A stretch of DNA of 64,000 nucleotides from Chloroflexi bacterium 54-19. Its GTDB lineage: Bacteria > Chloroflexota > Chloroflexia > Chloroheliales > Chloroheliaceae. The notes below the pieces were generated by a model that was not told the origin of the DNA, made no database searches, and saw only the letters and a program-made list of their open reading frames with translations. Where the stretch lies: contig MKTJ01000059.1 in NCBI GenBank assembly GCA_001898225.1, positions 1 to 64,000 on the forward strand, given 5' to 3'. Each line of letters opens with the position of its first letter. Within the stretch, counting starts at the first letter, position 1. Shown piece by piece: positions 11,232-21,171 of the stretch. Both the position numbers and the translations under genes were made by a program.

Positions 11232-11533
11232 GTTTTAGTCTACCTGCAGGTTTTCTAAAAACACTGGGAAGTCCTGACGCTTCGGTGTTGGTGTAGGTAT
11301 CAGTTTTGCCAATATTCTTACTACTGGATTCAGGTAGTAGTTATGGCATAAATTATACAACCTTTAGAAGACTTTTGGCTAATTACCGGCTAAAGACCAA
11401 TCAAGGGTTAAATTTCCGGTTTCTTTATTACGGCTGCTCCTGACTTTAGCTATGACAATAAAGCCAAGACAGTTCTGGTTAAGGCTGAATCATGATCATG
11501 CGTGCGTGGCAGCCGTGAAAATAGCAGGCAACT

Positions 11534-11570
11534 AAAAAGGGTTGCCAGGCTTTAACCTCGCAACCCCTCT
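11534..11570 (-). terminator. Intrinsic terminator of the copper ATPase gene
   Basis: GGGTTGC (11539-11545) / GCAACCC (11560-11566) stem followed by a T run on the minus strand. Confidence 0.65.
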
Positions 11571-11587
11571 TCAAAGATATTGGCGAC

Positions 11588-14500
11588 TCAGGAAACGGTC
11601 AGGATGTAGCTGAAGATGAGCACCTTACCCTGGTACTGAAATTCTGCCCAGATTTTGTAGGTTCCGGCCTGTTCAAACTTCAATTTGTAACCAATCTCCG
11701 GTCCGTACTTCTGCCCTGGCGCAACCGGGGCCATCGCTTCCTCCTGGGGCTGTTCCCAGCCCATGCTTTCGGCCGGCGCTTCCTCTTGCATTGGGGCCGC
11801 GCCTGGCACCTGGCCGTGAATGTGCTTGAAACTGTTGCTGTCCTGTGAAAGCACAATCATGTGGCTGGCTTCTTCCAGGTACGGTTCAAGCTCGGCAAAG
11901 GGCTTGCCGTCCTTTTCAAATTTGAATTTGAGTTCGGTAGTCTCCCCAGCCTTGACCGCCTGCGGCATTTCAAGGGTAGCTTTAAGCTCGCCAAATAGCT
12001 GCTCAAGTCCACCGCCGGGAACCAGGGCCGGGGCTGCGCTGTTTGGGCTTTCCTCGCCTGTGCCGATAGTAAGGTCGTGCCGGTAGAGAATTTTCTGACC
12101 ATTTTTCAGCACGATCTCGTCAAAAACCCGGTACTTACCAGTCGCAGGGAAGTTCACGTTAAAGCTGAACAAACCTTCTGCCGCATCACCGGGGTGAATA
12201 TGGCGGTAGAAGCTGCCGTCCTCGCTAACCACGATCAGGTGCATCAGCTTGGTATGGGCCATTTTCAGGTCCGACCCGGTAAGCACCTTCCCGGTTTTAG
12301 GATTGGTCAGTTTAACGATGACCAGGGAGGGTTCACCCACTTTCGGCATTTCAGGGTAAGTATTCAACTCAAGGCGCACGTCACCTACCTGGAAAGGGGT
12401 GGGCAAATTCACGGCATTGGCAATCGGAATTACATCCGGTTCCGCTTCGGCCACCGGCCCCGCCATCGCGGCCTGGACCGGCGGCCGGTTAAGGTAGTCT
12501 ATACCCTGTTTGCCGATTACCCCAACGAGGCCGACCAGCAGCACTACCAGCCCAAGCTGCCAGCCCAGTTCCAGCCGCTTGCGTCGCTTTTCGGTCGCGG
12601 TTAAAGGCCGGTCGTACTTGCCCCGGTAACGGTTTAAGAGCAAGGAGTTTGACACCACCGAAACGCTGCTGAGAGCCATCGCCCCGGCGGCCAGGATCGG
12701 GTTGATAATACCAAAGATTGCCAGCGGCACCAGCAAAACGTTGTAAAAGAGCGCCCAGAAAAGGTTCTGCCAGATTTTGCGCATAGTCGCCCTGGAAAGG
12801 CTAATCGCGGTAGTCACCAGCCGGACGTCCCCGTGCATGAGGGTAACGTCGGCGGCTTCCATCGCAATATCGGTCCCTGTCCCTATGGCGATCCCAACAT
12901 CGGCCTGGGCCAGGGCCGGGGCATCGTTGATGCCGTCACCCACCATCGCGACAGTTTTACCTTCGGCCTGGAGACTTTTAACCATGGCAGCTTTTTCTTC
13001 GGGCCGGACCTCTGCGAACACCCGGCTAATCCCGGCCTCGCGGGCAATCGTTTCGGCGGTGCGCCGGTTATCCCCGGTCATCATCACCGGCTCGATATTG
13101 CGCGAGCGGAGTTCCGCGACCGCCTCGCGGCTGCCCGGTTTAATCGTGTCGGCCACCGCCACGAACCCGGCCAATTGGTTGTCTACGCCTAACAGGATCA
13201 CGGTTTTGCCCTGGGCCTCAAGCCCGGCGATCCGTTCTTCGACCTCTTGCGCTATAAAAATGCCGTTTTGCAAGAGGAGCCTGCGGCTGCCAACCCGCAC
13301 CCGCCGCCCGGTGACTTCCCCGCTAATTCCTGCCCCGGTAAAGCTCTGGAAGTTTTGAGGCTCTACGTCAAGATAAATTCCCCGGTCTCTGGCACCACGC
13401 ACGACCGCTTCCCCCAACGGGTGTTCGCTGCCCTTTTCAACCAGGGCGGCCAGCCGCAGCAAGGCGGTTTCATCAGTTTCAGGGTCCAGGCTGATTACCT
13501 CGGTAAGCTGGGGTTTACCGAGCGTGAGCGTGCCGGTCTTGTCCAGAACAATCGCGTTTATATCGCGGGCGTGTTCCAGGCTTTCGCCGCCCTTGATAAG
13601 AATACCTCGCTCGGCCCCTACACCCGTACCGACCATAATCGCAGTCGGGGTCGCCAGGCCCAGGGCACAGGGACAGGCTACCACCAGTACGGCCACCGCT
13701 GGCAGGATTGCTTCCTGGAAAGAGTGCCCGGTGAGCAGCCAGCCTACCAGCGTAAGCAGTGCCGTCAGGATTATAACCGGGACGAAAAAGCCGCTAATCG
13801 TATCGGCCAGCCGTTGCACCGGGGCTTTGGAACCCTGGGCGTCTTCCACCAGGCGGATGATCTGGGACAGCACGGTATCCTGGCCGACCCGGTTTGCTTT
13901 TACCCGCAAGAGGCCGTTCTGGTTGACCGTTGCGCCGATCACGCTGTCGCCGACTGCCTTATCCACCGGCAGGCTCTCGCCCGTCACCATGCTTTCGTCC
14001 ACCGCGCTCTGGCCTGCTTCGACGATACCATCGGTCGGGATTTTCTCGCCAGGCCGGACAATCAGCATATCTCCTATCAACACCTCGCTCACCGGCAGGT
14101 CATGTTCCTGACCGTTACGCAGCACACGGGCGGTCCGGGGTTGGAGTTCCATCAGCTTGCGAATGGCATTTCCGGTGCGGCCTTTAGCCAGCACTTCCAG
14201 GAATTTACCCAGGTAGATCAGGGTAATCACCAGCGAGGAAATTTCAAAGTAGGTAACCGCTTCACCCCCGGTCGGGCCGGTGGACATACCGTCCGGTGTG
14301 GTGGCGTACTTGTTACCCCAGAAAAGCAGCCAGGCGCTATAGAGATAGGCCGCCGTAGAACCAAGTGAAATCAGGGTATCCATAGTCGAAGCGAGGTGGC
14401 GGGCGGCCCGGAGCGCTCCCCGGTGAAACTCCCAGCCCACCAGCGTCCAGACCAGCGTATTCATGCCGAATAGTAGCAGGTCGCGGGTCCGCAGGTTGCT

Positions 14501-15073
14501 AAACCAGTCCATGCCGAACATACTAATCACGAAAACCGGCACGGTCAGGAGAACTCCCAACCCCAGCAGGTTACGCCGCCGGATAATCTCCTGGCGCTTC
14601 CTGGTCCGGGTGCGTTCCAGCCTGGCTTCAACTTGAGTTTGAGAATTACCTGGTGAGGTGTAGTTCCCAGCCGGTTCACTTGCCGCCGGTTCCATTACAA
14701 TTTCAGGTTGCCTTACCACTTTTATAGAAGTTTCTACCAGCTTTTCTTCTTCTACTGGTTGGTTAGCAGCAGGTGTTTCCGACTGCGACGTTTCAGGCTT
14801 ATCATTTCGCGGCCTGGCCTTATATCCGGCAGCTTCGATAGCCTCAATTATGGCGCTGAGGCTGGTTTGTTCGGTCGTATAAGTAAAAGAGCCTTCTTCG
14901 GTAGCCAGGTTAACGCTGGCCTTTTCGACGCCCGGCACCTTTTTAACTTTACGTTCAATCCGGTTGACGCAACTGGCGCAGGTCATACCCTGTAACTCAA
15001 GGGTAACCGTTTCAACCGCTGGTGGGGCCACCAGTGGAGCGGCGCTCGGAGTCTTTTCAACAGTCTGGGACAT
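11588..15073 (-). CDS. copA: Copper-translocating P1B-type ATPase with C-terminal duplicated His/Met-rich extension
   Basis: '[24 protein letters not shown]' HMA, '[13 protein letters not shown]' CPC, 'DKTGTLT', '[12 protein letters not shown]'; then ~310 extra residues with '[19 protein letters not shown]' and '[18 protein letters not shown]'. Confidence 0.93.
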   Translation of the reverse strand: MSQTVEKTPSAAPLVAPPAVETVTLELQGMTCASCVNRIERKVKKVPGVEKASVNLATEEGSFTYTTEQTSLSAIIEAIEAAGYKARPRNDKPETSQSETPAANQPVEEEKLVETSIKVVRQPEIVMEPAASEPAGNYTSPGNSQTQVEARLERTRTRKRQEIIRRRNLLGLGVLLTVPVFVISMFGMDWFSNLRTRDLLLFGMNTLVWTLVGWEFHRGALRAARHLASTMDTLISLGSTAAYLYSAWLLFWGNKYATTPDGMSTGPTGGEAVTYFEISSLVITLIYLGKFLEVLAKGRTGNAIRKLMELQPRTARVLRNGQEHDLPVSEVLIGDMLIVRPGEKIPTDGIVEAGQSAVDESMVTGESLPVDKAVGDSVIGATVNQNGLLRVKANRVGQDTVLSQIIRLVEDAQGSKAPVQRLADTISGFFVPVIILTALLTLVGWLLTGHSFQEAILPAVAVLVVACPCALGLATPTAIMVGTGVGAERGILIKGGESLEHARDINAIVLDKTGTLTLGKPQLTEVISLDPETDETALLRLAALVEKGSEHPLGEAVVRGARDRGIYLDVEPQNFQSFTGAGISGEVTGRRVRVGSRRLLLQNGIFIAQEVEERIAGLEAQGKTVILLGVDNQLAGFVAVADTIKPGSREAVAELRSRNIEPVMMTGDNRRTAETIAREAGISRVFAEVRPEEKAAMVKSLQAEGKTVAMVGDGINDAPALAQADVGIAIGTGTDIAMEAADVTLMHGDVRLVTTAISLSRATMRKIWQNLFWALFYNVLLVPLAIFGIINPILAAGAMALSSVSVVSNSLLLNRYRGKYDRPLTATEKRRKRLELGWQLGLVVLLVGLVGVIGKQGIDYLNRPPVQAAMAGPVAEAEPDVIPIANAVNLPTPFQVGDVRLELNTYPEMPKVGEPSLVIVKLTNPKTGKVLTGSDLKMAHTKLMHLIVVSEDGSFYRHIHPGDAAEGLFSFNVNFPATGKYRVFDEIVLKNGQKILYRHDLTIGTGEESPNSAAPALVPGGGLEQLFGELKATLEMPQAVKAGETTELKFKFEKDGKPFAELEPYLEEASHMIVLSQDSNSFKHIHGQVPGAAPMQEEAPAESMGWEQPQEEAMAPVAPGQKYGPEIGYKLKFEQAGTYKIWAEFQYQGKVLIFSYILTVS

Positions 15074-15218
15074 TTTTACAACCTTTCAGATTTCAGCGAA
15101 TTAAAAGCCAAGCCAATCACCGGCAGGTAATTGGACCGGGCAAACTTTCCTGTTATTTATTTAGAAATAAGGTAGGTTGCCAGGCGGGGCAGTCAATTAC
15201 CCGCCCGGCAGGGTTATA

Positions 15219-15425
15219 TTAAGACTGGTGGCGGTGGCCTTCGCTGTGGTTATGGTACTGGTTATCTTCAGTCAAATACGCTTCAGGTTCTTCCTCAAAA
15301 TCAAGCTTACAACCGGGAGCGCAGAAGTAGAAGGTGGCACCGTTATGTTCGGAGATGTATTTGGCACTCAGAGTATCTACTTCCATTTGGCAGACCGGGT
15401 CAATCGCTATCGTTGGGTTTTTCAT
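15219..15425 (-). CDS. YHS-domain protein
   Basis: 'DPVCQMEVDTLSAKYISEHNGATFYFCAPGCKLDFEEEPEAYL'. Confidence 0.85.
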   Translation of the reverse strand: MKNPTIAIDPVCQMEVDTLSAKYISEHNGATFYFCAPGCKLDFEEEPEAYLTEDNQYHNHSEGHRHQS

Positions 15426-15438
15426 TGTTGGTCCTTTC

Positions 15439-16352
15439 TCATTTTTTAATTGAATTGAAATTGTTAAAAGATTCTGTTACCAGTTCTTCGTTTATTTGCA
15501 TGGCAGCCAGCGCCCCGCTGGCAGCGGCCAGGACCACCTGCTGGGCCAGGGAGGAAGTGTCACCGGCTACAAATAGCCCGTACACCTTTGTAAGTCCGCC
15601 TCCATTCGCTTCGATCAAGTTATGTTCGTCCAGTTCAAGCCCCAGGCTGTGGGCCAGGGCGCTTTGCTGTTTTTGGGCCGGTCTTGCGAACAGCCCCGGC
15701 ACTCGACCTCCCGGCCATCCTCGAAGATGACCATTTCCAACCGGTCCTCCCCGGCCAACAGCCTGATTTTTGTTTCATTAAGGGTTATCCCGGCGGCTTC
15801 GAACTGCTGGCGCTGGGATAGGCTCAACTCGGCCGGGCCATCGGAGTAAAGGGACACTTTCCGGCTCCAGGCCGTCAACAACCGGGTCCGGCGAAAGGCA
15901 TCTTCACCCTTGCCGTAGACCGCCAGGGGCAAATCGCGCACTTCCCAACCGTCACAGTAGGGACAGTGGTAGACTCCCCGCCCCCACAACCGGCTAAAAC
16001 CTTCGAATTGGATCAGCTCGTCCCGCACCCCGCTTGCCAGTAGTAACTTCCGAGTCTAACGCCGTTCTCCACCCTCGATTACCACCTCAAAGCCGCCTTC
16101 ACATTGTTTTACCTCTACAACCGCTGCGTCCAGAAATTTCACGCCGGGGTAGGTGGCTAACTGCTGGCGGGTAATTTTGCGGAACTCGCCCGGTTGCATG
16201 CCATCCCGTGAAATAAAGCCATGCATGCCCTGGGAGGCGGTGTTACGGGGCTGGTTACTATCTATGACAAGGACTTCCCGGCAGGCCCGGCCCAGGTAGA
16301 GGGCAGAGGTTAGCCCGGCCGGCACACCACCCACGATAATTATGTCTTCCAT
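15439..16352 (-). pseudogene. Thioredoxin-reductase-like FAD/NAD(P) oxidoreductase, degraded
   Basis: 'VGGVPAGLTSALYLGRACREVLVID', 'GVYHCPYCDGWEVRD', 'VYGLFVAGDTS'; in-frame TAG at 16056-16058 ('GGERR*TRKLLLASGVRDEL') and frameshift near 15690. Confidence 0.85.
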
Positions 16353-16375
16353 GGTTAGTTGCCCTTTCTATTTGA

Positions 16376-17758
16376 TTAAGCTAGCCCGGCTTTAAGGGCC
16401 GCCTCCTGGCTGGCCAACCGGCGAACCTTGGGTGTATAGATGTAAGCCCTGAGACCGCTTATAAACCGGATTAAACGGGGCAGCAACTTAAAGTGCGAAT
16501 AGTCGATCCCCCCAAAGGGTGGCCGGGGGTCATATTGAATCAACCACTGCACCTGGCGGGCGGTCTCGTCATTGGTTAACCTGGAAACCATATAAAGAGC
16601 CGTATCGATCCCGGCCGACACTCCGGCCGAATTGACGATGTTTCCGTTGGCGGTCCAGCGCTTCTGGACATAGGTAGCGCCCAGTTGCTTCAGGATCCGC
16701 ACGTAGGCCCAATGGGTAGTGACGTTCCGCCCTTCCAGAAGGCCAACCGCGGCCAGGATCAGAGCCCCGGTGCAGACCGATACAATCCACCTGGCCTCCT
16801 GGGACGCTGTCTGGATATAAGAGCGGATGGCCAGGTTGGACATAGCCTTAAGAGTAGCCGTGTCGCCGCCGGGTACAAAAAAAGCATAGGGGTTGGGCAA
16901 GTCTGCAAAGGTGCAGTTCGGAACCATCATGACCCCGATGTCGGTTTTGACCGGCTCAGTATTTTCGGCCACCACCAGGGGGCGGATATGCGGAGCCAGG
17001 CGGCTTAAGGCTGAGAAGACCTGTAAGGGACCGGCCAGATCAAAGATGGTCAGGCCGGGGTAAATCACGAAGGCGATTTCCTGCCGGTCGGTAGAATTAT
17101 CAGGTGCCATTTCCCGGGTCATTAGCGGGTCTAGGGTCTGCCGGTCAAAAGTTGTCCAGTCAAGTTGACCCAAAGGCGGGTCAGGATCGTACTCAATCAT
17201 TAACTGCGCGAACTTAGCGGTAGCCGGGTTGGTCAAATTGGCACCCAATCCAATAGCCATATCAATAGCGCCTGATACGCCAGCCGCCGTGGTGAATTTA
17301 CCATCCGTTACCCACCCTTCCGCCTGATAGGCGGCTCCCAACTTCTCCAGGTGTTCTTTATAGGCCCAATACGTTGTGGCCTTGCGCCCCGCAAGCAGAC
17401 CGGCGGCAGCCAGCAGCAGCGAGCCGGTGCTGGTCGAGGCCACCCATTCGGCCCGCTCACCGGCCTGCTTTATGTACTCAACCAGTTCCGGGTCTTCCAG
17501 AGCGCCCATTGTTCCAACCCCACCACCGATTACAACCAGGCCGTCCGGGTGTGGCACTTCGGCGAAGGTTTTTTGCGGGATAATTGAAAGCGGCGTATCG
17601 GTTGGAATTACTTTCAAACTGGTACTCACCACCACCGGTTCAAAACCGGCTCTTAACTTCAAAATGTCCCCTAGCAGGGTCCGGTTGCCTACCAGTTCCA
17701 GCAGCGAGATACCGGGATAGACTACGAAAGCCAGGGTTTTCTTTTTTGTCTTTGCCAT
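16376..17758 (-). CDS. Tandem DJ-1/PfpI-family protein (two domains)
   Basis: Two homologous halves: 'LAFVVYPGISLLELVGNRTLL..STSTGSLLLAAAGLLAGRKATTYWAY' and 'IAFVIYPGLTIFDLAGPLQVF..SVCTGALILAAVGLLEGRNVTTHWAY'. Confidence 0.88.
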   Translation of the reverse strand: MAKTKKKTLAFVVYPGISLLELVGNRTLLGDILKLRAGFEPVVVSTSLKVIPTDTPLSIIPQKTFAEVPHPDGLVVIGGGVGTMGALEDPELVEYIKQAGERAEWVASTSTGSLLLAAAGLLAGRKATTYWAYKEHLEKLGAAYQAEGWVTDGKFTTAAGVSGAIDMAIGLGANLTNPATAKFAQLMIEYDPDPPLGQLDWTTFDRQTLDPLMTREMAPDNSTDRQEIAFVIYPGLTIFDLAGPLQVFSALSRLAPHIRPLVVAENTEPVKTDIGVMMVPNCTFADLPNPYAFFVPGGDTATLKAMSNLAIRSYIQTASQEARWIVSVCTGALILAAVGLLEGRNVTTHWAYVRILKQLGATYVQKRWTANGNIVNSAGVSAGIDTALYMVSRLTNDETARQVQWLIQYDPRPPFGGIDYSHFKLLPRLIRFISGLRAYIYTPKVRRLASQEAALKAGLA

Positions 17759-17812
17759 TTTGTTCCTCTTTATTATTTTTAATCTTTTTACTTTGTTTAT
17801 AGTTATTGGGGC

Positions 17813-18931
17813 TTAACCGCCCAGCGCCACCGCTTCGTGGTACATGTTAGGTTGGGTGCCTTCCGCCCTGATGTTTTCCAGAATTTGCCGGGAAAGTAAA
17901 TCAGCATCGCGGCCTACTCCCCAGATCAGAGAAGAACCGCGTGACCGCTGCCAGGGCCGGCCAATGTGGTAGAAACCGGCTACGGGAGAAATGCCTTGCC
18001 AGTGGATAAAATTGCCGTCTTCATCCTTCACTTCCGGAATGGCGACCCAATCGCTACTATCCCGGTAGCCGGTCGCCCAGAAAACACTAGTCACCTGGGC
18101 GGTTTCTCCCCCGGCAAAGGTTACGGTGTTACCATGGCACTCCTTTAGCCGTGGTAGGATCTGGACGCCTTTTTCCGCTAACTTCTTCAAAGTTTTGCCA
18201 TTGTTGGGAAAAGCGTCACCCTCTTTAATCCGCTGTCCCAGGCCCGACTCACCGGGTAAAGTCAAAATCCCCAGCTTATCCAGCCACCACCAGCTACTCT
18301 TTCCGAGGAAGCGGGCCGGAATGAGCTTACGCCGCCGCCCGGTCGCCAGGATAACCTTATGGCTACCGGCCAGTTCGTTCGCAATGTCTCGCCCGGTCGC
18401 TCCATCCCCGACTACCAGCACGGTTCCCGGTGGCACATCGGTGGAGGTTTTGTAGTTATGGGTAGTGAATTGGGCCACCTTTTCACCTAGCCTTCCGGCA
18501 ACTTTAGGGATAGCCGGGACCTGGAAGGCGCCGGTCGCCAGCACCACGGCTCTCGCTTCCAGGCACTCCCCGGTAGCAGTGACCGCCCGGTAAGGGTAGC
18601 GGCTATCATAGTTTCGGATGAGTAGCGCGACCCCCACCCCGGTCCTTACCCGCAAATTGAAGTGGTAGGCGTAATTTTCAAGATAACCGGCAACCTCATC
18701 TCTATTGGCAAAGCCTTCCTGGTCGCCCGTCATTTCAAGGCCCGGCAGGGCGCTATAGGCGCGAGGCGTAAACAGGGTCAGGGAGTCGTAGCGGTTGCGC
18801 CAGCTATCCCCAATGCGCCCGTTACTTTCTAAAAGTTGGAAGCTCAGCCCGGTACTTGCCAGGTGATAACCGAGAGCGAGGCCCGCCTGGCCCGCGCCAA
18901 TTATGAGGACATCTAATTTTGAATTATTCAT
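17813..18931 (-). CDS. Flavin-containing monooxygenase-like NAD(P)/FAD oxidoreductase
   Basis: 'VLIIGAGQAGLALGYHLASTGLSFQLLE' Rossmann motif, 'VLVVGDGATGRDIANEL', 'VFWATGYR'. Confidence 0.88.
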   Translation of the reverse strand: MNNSKLDVLIIGAGQAGLALGYHLASTGLSFQLLESNGRIGDSWRNRYDSLTLFTPRAYSALPGLEMTGDQEGFANRDEVAGYLENYAYHFNLRVRTGVGVALLIRNYDSRYPYRAVTATGECLEARAVVLATGAFQVPAIPKVAGRLGEKVAQFTTHNYKTSTDVPPGTVLVVGDGATGRDIANELAGSHKVILATGRRRKLIPARFLGKSSWWWLDKLGILTLPGESGLGQRIKEGDAFPNNGKTLKKLAEKGVQILPRLKECHGNTVTFAGGETAQVTSVFWATGYRDSSDWVAIPEVKDEDGNFIHWQGISPVAGFYHIGRPWQRSRGSSLIWGVGRDADLLSRQILENIRAEGTQPNMYHEAVALGG

Positions 18932-18955
18932 AGCCTTTTCTTTTTTCTTTATTAT

Positions 18956-19624
18956 TTACAAAGCCATTAGTTGCCGGGCGTGGGAATGAACTTCAATGGC
19001 GCAGGTACAAAGCTCCGGGTTGATTTTGCAGTTGCAGACCACCTGTCCGATACAACCCCAGCACGGACTGAGGCCGTCATCAAACAGGTCTACGCCCAAC
19101 CGGACCGCGCCAACCCCGGCTTTTTCAAAAGTGGCGCTGTCGATGGGAATAAGGCCAACCGCACCATCGGCTCGGAAGGAAAGTTGCCCGACTATTTGGA
19201 ACCCGGCTTTCTGGATGCCCGCGCCGGATGGTGAGTTTTCCGGGGCGTAAATAATCCAGTAACGTTCAGCAGCTTCGGCCTGGATAATGGCCTGCAAGAG
19301 CCGGGGATAGAGCCCCTGGCCCTGCCATTCGGGGAGAGTTGCGAAATCCCACAGGTAGCGTTCGTTTGCCGGAAGGGCAAAGTTAAGGTCAAGTTCGCCG
19401 ATAGAGGCAGAGCGGGTAGCTACCCAGCCGTAAGTTACCGGGACGCCATCCATATAGCCCACGTATGGACGATGTCTGGTCTGTTTGCGTGTTTCCACCT
19501 CGTTTTCACTTAATTTATTTAGCCGGGCCAGTTCCTTATTGTCATGGGCCAGTTTCACAGAGAAATTTGGTAGCGGGTTTAAGGTCGTTAAAGGGTCATT
19601 ATGCCACCAGCTTGCGAGTGCCAT
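18956..19624 (-). CDS. GNAT-like N-acetyltransferase with Cys-rich C-terminal tail
   Basis: 'YLWDFATLPEWQGQGLYPRLLQAIIQAE' acetyl-CoA-loop-like motif; tail 'CWGCIGQVVCNCKINPELCTCAIEVHSHARQ'. Paralogue of 24558..25142. Confidence 0.78.
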   Translation of the reverse strand: MALASWWHNDPLTTLNPLPNFSVKLAHDNKELARLNKLSENEVETRKQTRHRPYVGYMDGVPVTYGWVATRSASIGELDLNFALPANERYLWDFATLPEWQGQGLYPRLLQAIIQAEAAERYWIIYAPENSPSGAGIQKAGFQIVGQLSFRADGAVGLIPIDSATFEKAGVGAVRLGVDLFDDGLSPCWGCIGQVVCNCKINPELCTCAIEVHSHARQLMAL

Positions 19625-19676
19625 TTTTGTTTTCTCCTTTACTGCTTCCGGTACAGTGGTTTACTTATCAGGCTGA

Positions 19677-19820
19677 TTAAGATTTGTAAGTTAAAAGGGT
19701 AGAAATTTCGTTATCAACAATCGGGTCAGCCTCCCGGCTGCTTTTGCCCCACTTTATGGCCGCCAGGTCAAGTAACCCCAGGGCCAGTATCATTAAGCCC
19801 AAAAATAGTAAGATTTCCAT
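19677..19820 (-). CDS. 47-aa single-pass membrane peptide (below ORF-track cutoff)
   Basis: Reads MEILLFLGLMILALGLLDLAAIKWGKSSREADPIVDNEISTLLTYKS*; purine-rich Shine-Dalgarno-like stretch upstream; fills an otherwise empty gap in the minus-strand block. Confidence 0.55.
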   Translation of the reverse strand: MEILLFLGLMILALGLLDLAAIKWGKSSREADPIVDNEISTLLTYKS

Positions 19821-19891
19821 AATTTTTTAGCCTTTCTTTTCTTTTCCTTTTTCTTTTGTTCCGCTCTGTTATGACTTTATCGTCTACATTC

Positions 19892-20101
19892 CTAGTTCAT
19901 TGGGGAAGCAGAACGGTTTTTAGTACCGAAGAACCAGTTGAATTTCACTTTATGCTCTCTTTTCTGGTCCCCGGCTTTAGTCCGTTGCTTACCCGATTGT
20001 TTTAGTTCGCGGACCATGGCCTCGCGCCGGGCCTCTGCTATTAATTCGTTCTGGCGGTACTCTATAAATTTTTCTTCGAGGTAGTAAATGGTGTTCATCA
20101 T
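19892..20101 (-). CDS. Small charged hypothetical protein
   Basis: 69-aa ORF 'MMNTIYYLEEKFIEYRQNELIAEARREAMVRELKQ' with RBS-like upstream sequence, collinear with neighbours. Confidence 0.5.
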   Translation of the reverse strand: MMNTIYYLEEKFIEYRQNELIAEARREAMVRELKQSGKQRTKAGDQKREHKVKFNWFFGTKNRSASPMN

Positions 20102-20294
20102 TGTTTTAACCTTTCTTTTCCTTTAATTACTAATTACTTTTTAGATATTGCTCTCGACACGCTTAATGTACCAGCCGGGAGCGAAGGTGTAAGTAGACCA
20201 GGGGCTTATTCTTCCCAGGAAATGCAAGGTATACCCTGGTATTATTGGTTGGTCGTCAGGTACAATCCTGTAGATTACCTGTCCTATGCGGTAT

Positions 20295-21044
20295 TTATGA
20301 GTTTGCAGGTTCCGGGGATGGCCCTGGCGGCTCACCCAGGTTGCTAATTTTTGCTGTCCAGGCGCCCATGGTAGGTGAGTTGAATCCTTTAGCGATAAGC
20401 CATACGGGGAGAATTAGTTCAAATAAGCCTCCTGGCACATATTGGATCATATTAAGGTTTAGGCCGAATAGCTCAACCAGACCTCCCACGAACAACCCTG
20501 CATAGCCAACCAGGCCCAGGACTGCTATGAGTCGCGGAATGAGACTTGCCCGGTAAAGAAGATAACAAAAAGGCATACTACCCAGGCCAAGGGCGATCAT
20601 AGCGATTTGAAAGCCCAGTTTACCCTGGTTCACAGTTATGGTGCTTATTGCCTGAAAATGGGAAGTATTCGCAGTTCCTGCCTGTATATATTCCTGACTA
20701 AGTGGGATCAGGGCCAATGAACTAATTCCAGCCAATATCACCAGTAAGCACTCGATAATCCTGGTGCCAGCATAGCCCAGCCCGATCACTTCGTTGTATT
20801 TTCTCAGGATTGGATACAGCATAATGCCAATGGTGGCAACGGCTACGGCATCAATAAACTCAAGAAGCACGCCGCTTACTAACTGAAGGCTCCTGCCATA
20901 GACCTGAGATAGCTGGTCCGAACCATTCAGGAGGGATCCGAGAAGTCCGAAACCAACCATATATGTAACCGTAGCTACCAGGAACAAAGCGCCTACAATT
21001 CTGGCTGTCCGCTTGTTTGAATTAATTTCTTCTCTGAAAGACAT
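20295..21044 (-). CDS. DUF4386-family membrane protein
   Basis: 'NSNKRTARIVGALFLVATVTYMVGFGLLGSLL' and multiple TM segments typical of DUF4386. Confidence 0.75.
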   Translation of the reverse strand: MSFREEINSNKRTARIVGALFLVATVTYMVGFGLLGSLLNGSDQLSQVYGRSLQLVSGVLLEFIDAVAVATIGIMLYPILRKYNEVIGLGYAGTRIIECLLVILAGISSLALIPLSQEYIQAGTANTSHFQAISTITVNQGKLGFQIAMIALGLGSMPFCYLLYRASLIPRLIAVLGLVGYAGLFVGGLVELFGLNLNMIQYVPGGLFELILPVWLIAKGFNSPTMGAWTAKISNLGEPPGPSPEPANS

Positions 21045-21171
21045 TGCTTTTTCCTTTTTACTATTTCAAAAATTGGAAATTGAATTTGACTAACTAAAGC
21101 GCGTGGTGAACCAGGCTATTCCAGGGGCTTGAAACAGGCTGGAAATTCCTTAAACCACTACCATTCCTCGC

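Noticed and set aside
13247-14368. 373-aa plus-strand ORF (and 12077..12604, 12777..13358, 13524..14111) opposite copA
   Set aside because: Antisense to the strongly supported CopA reading frame in GC-rich DNA; the sequences are low in recognisable motifs and are codon-mirror artefacts.
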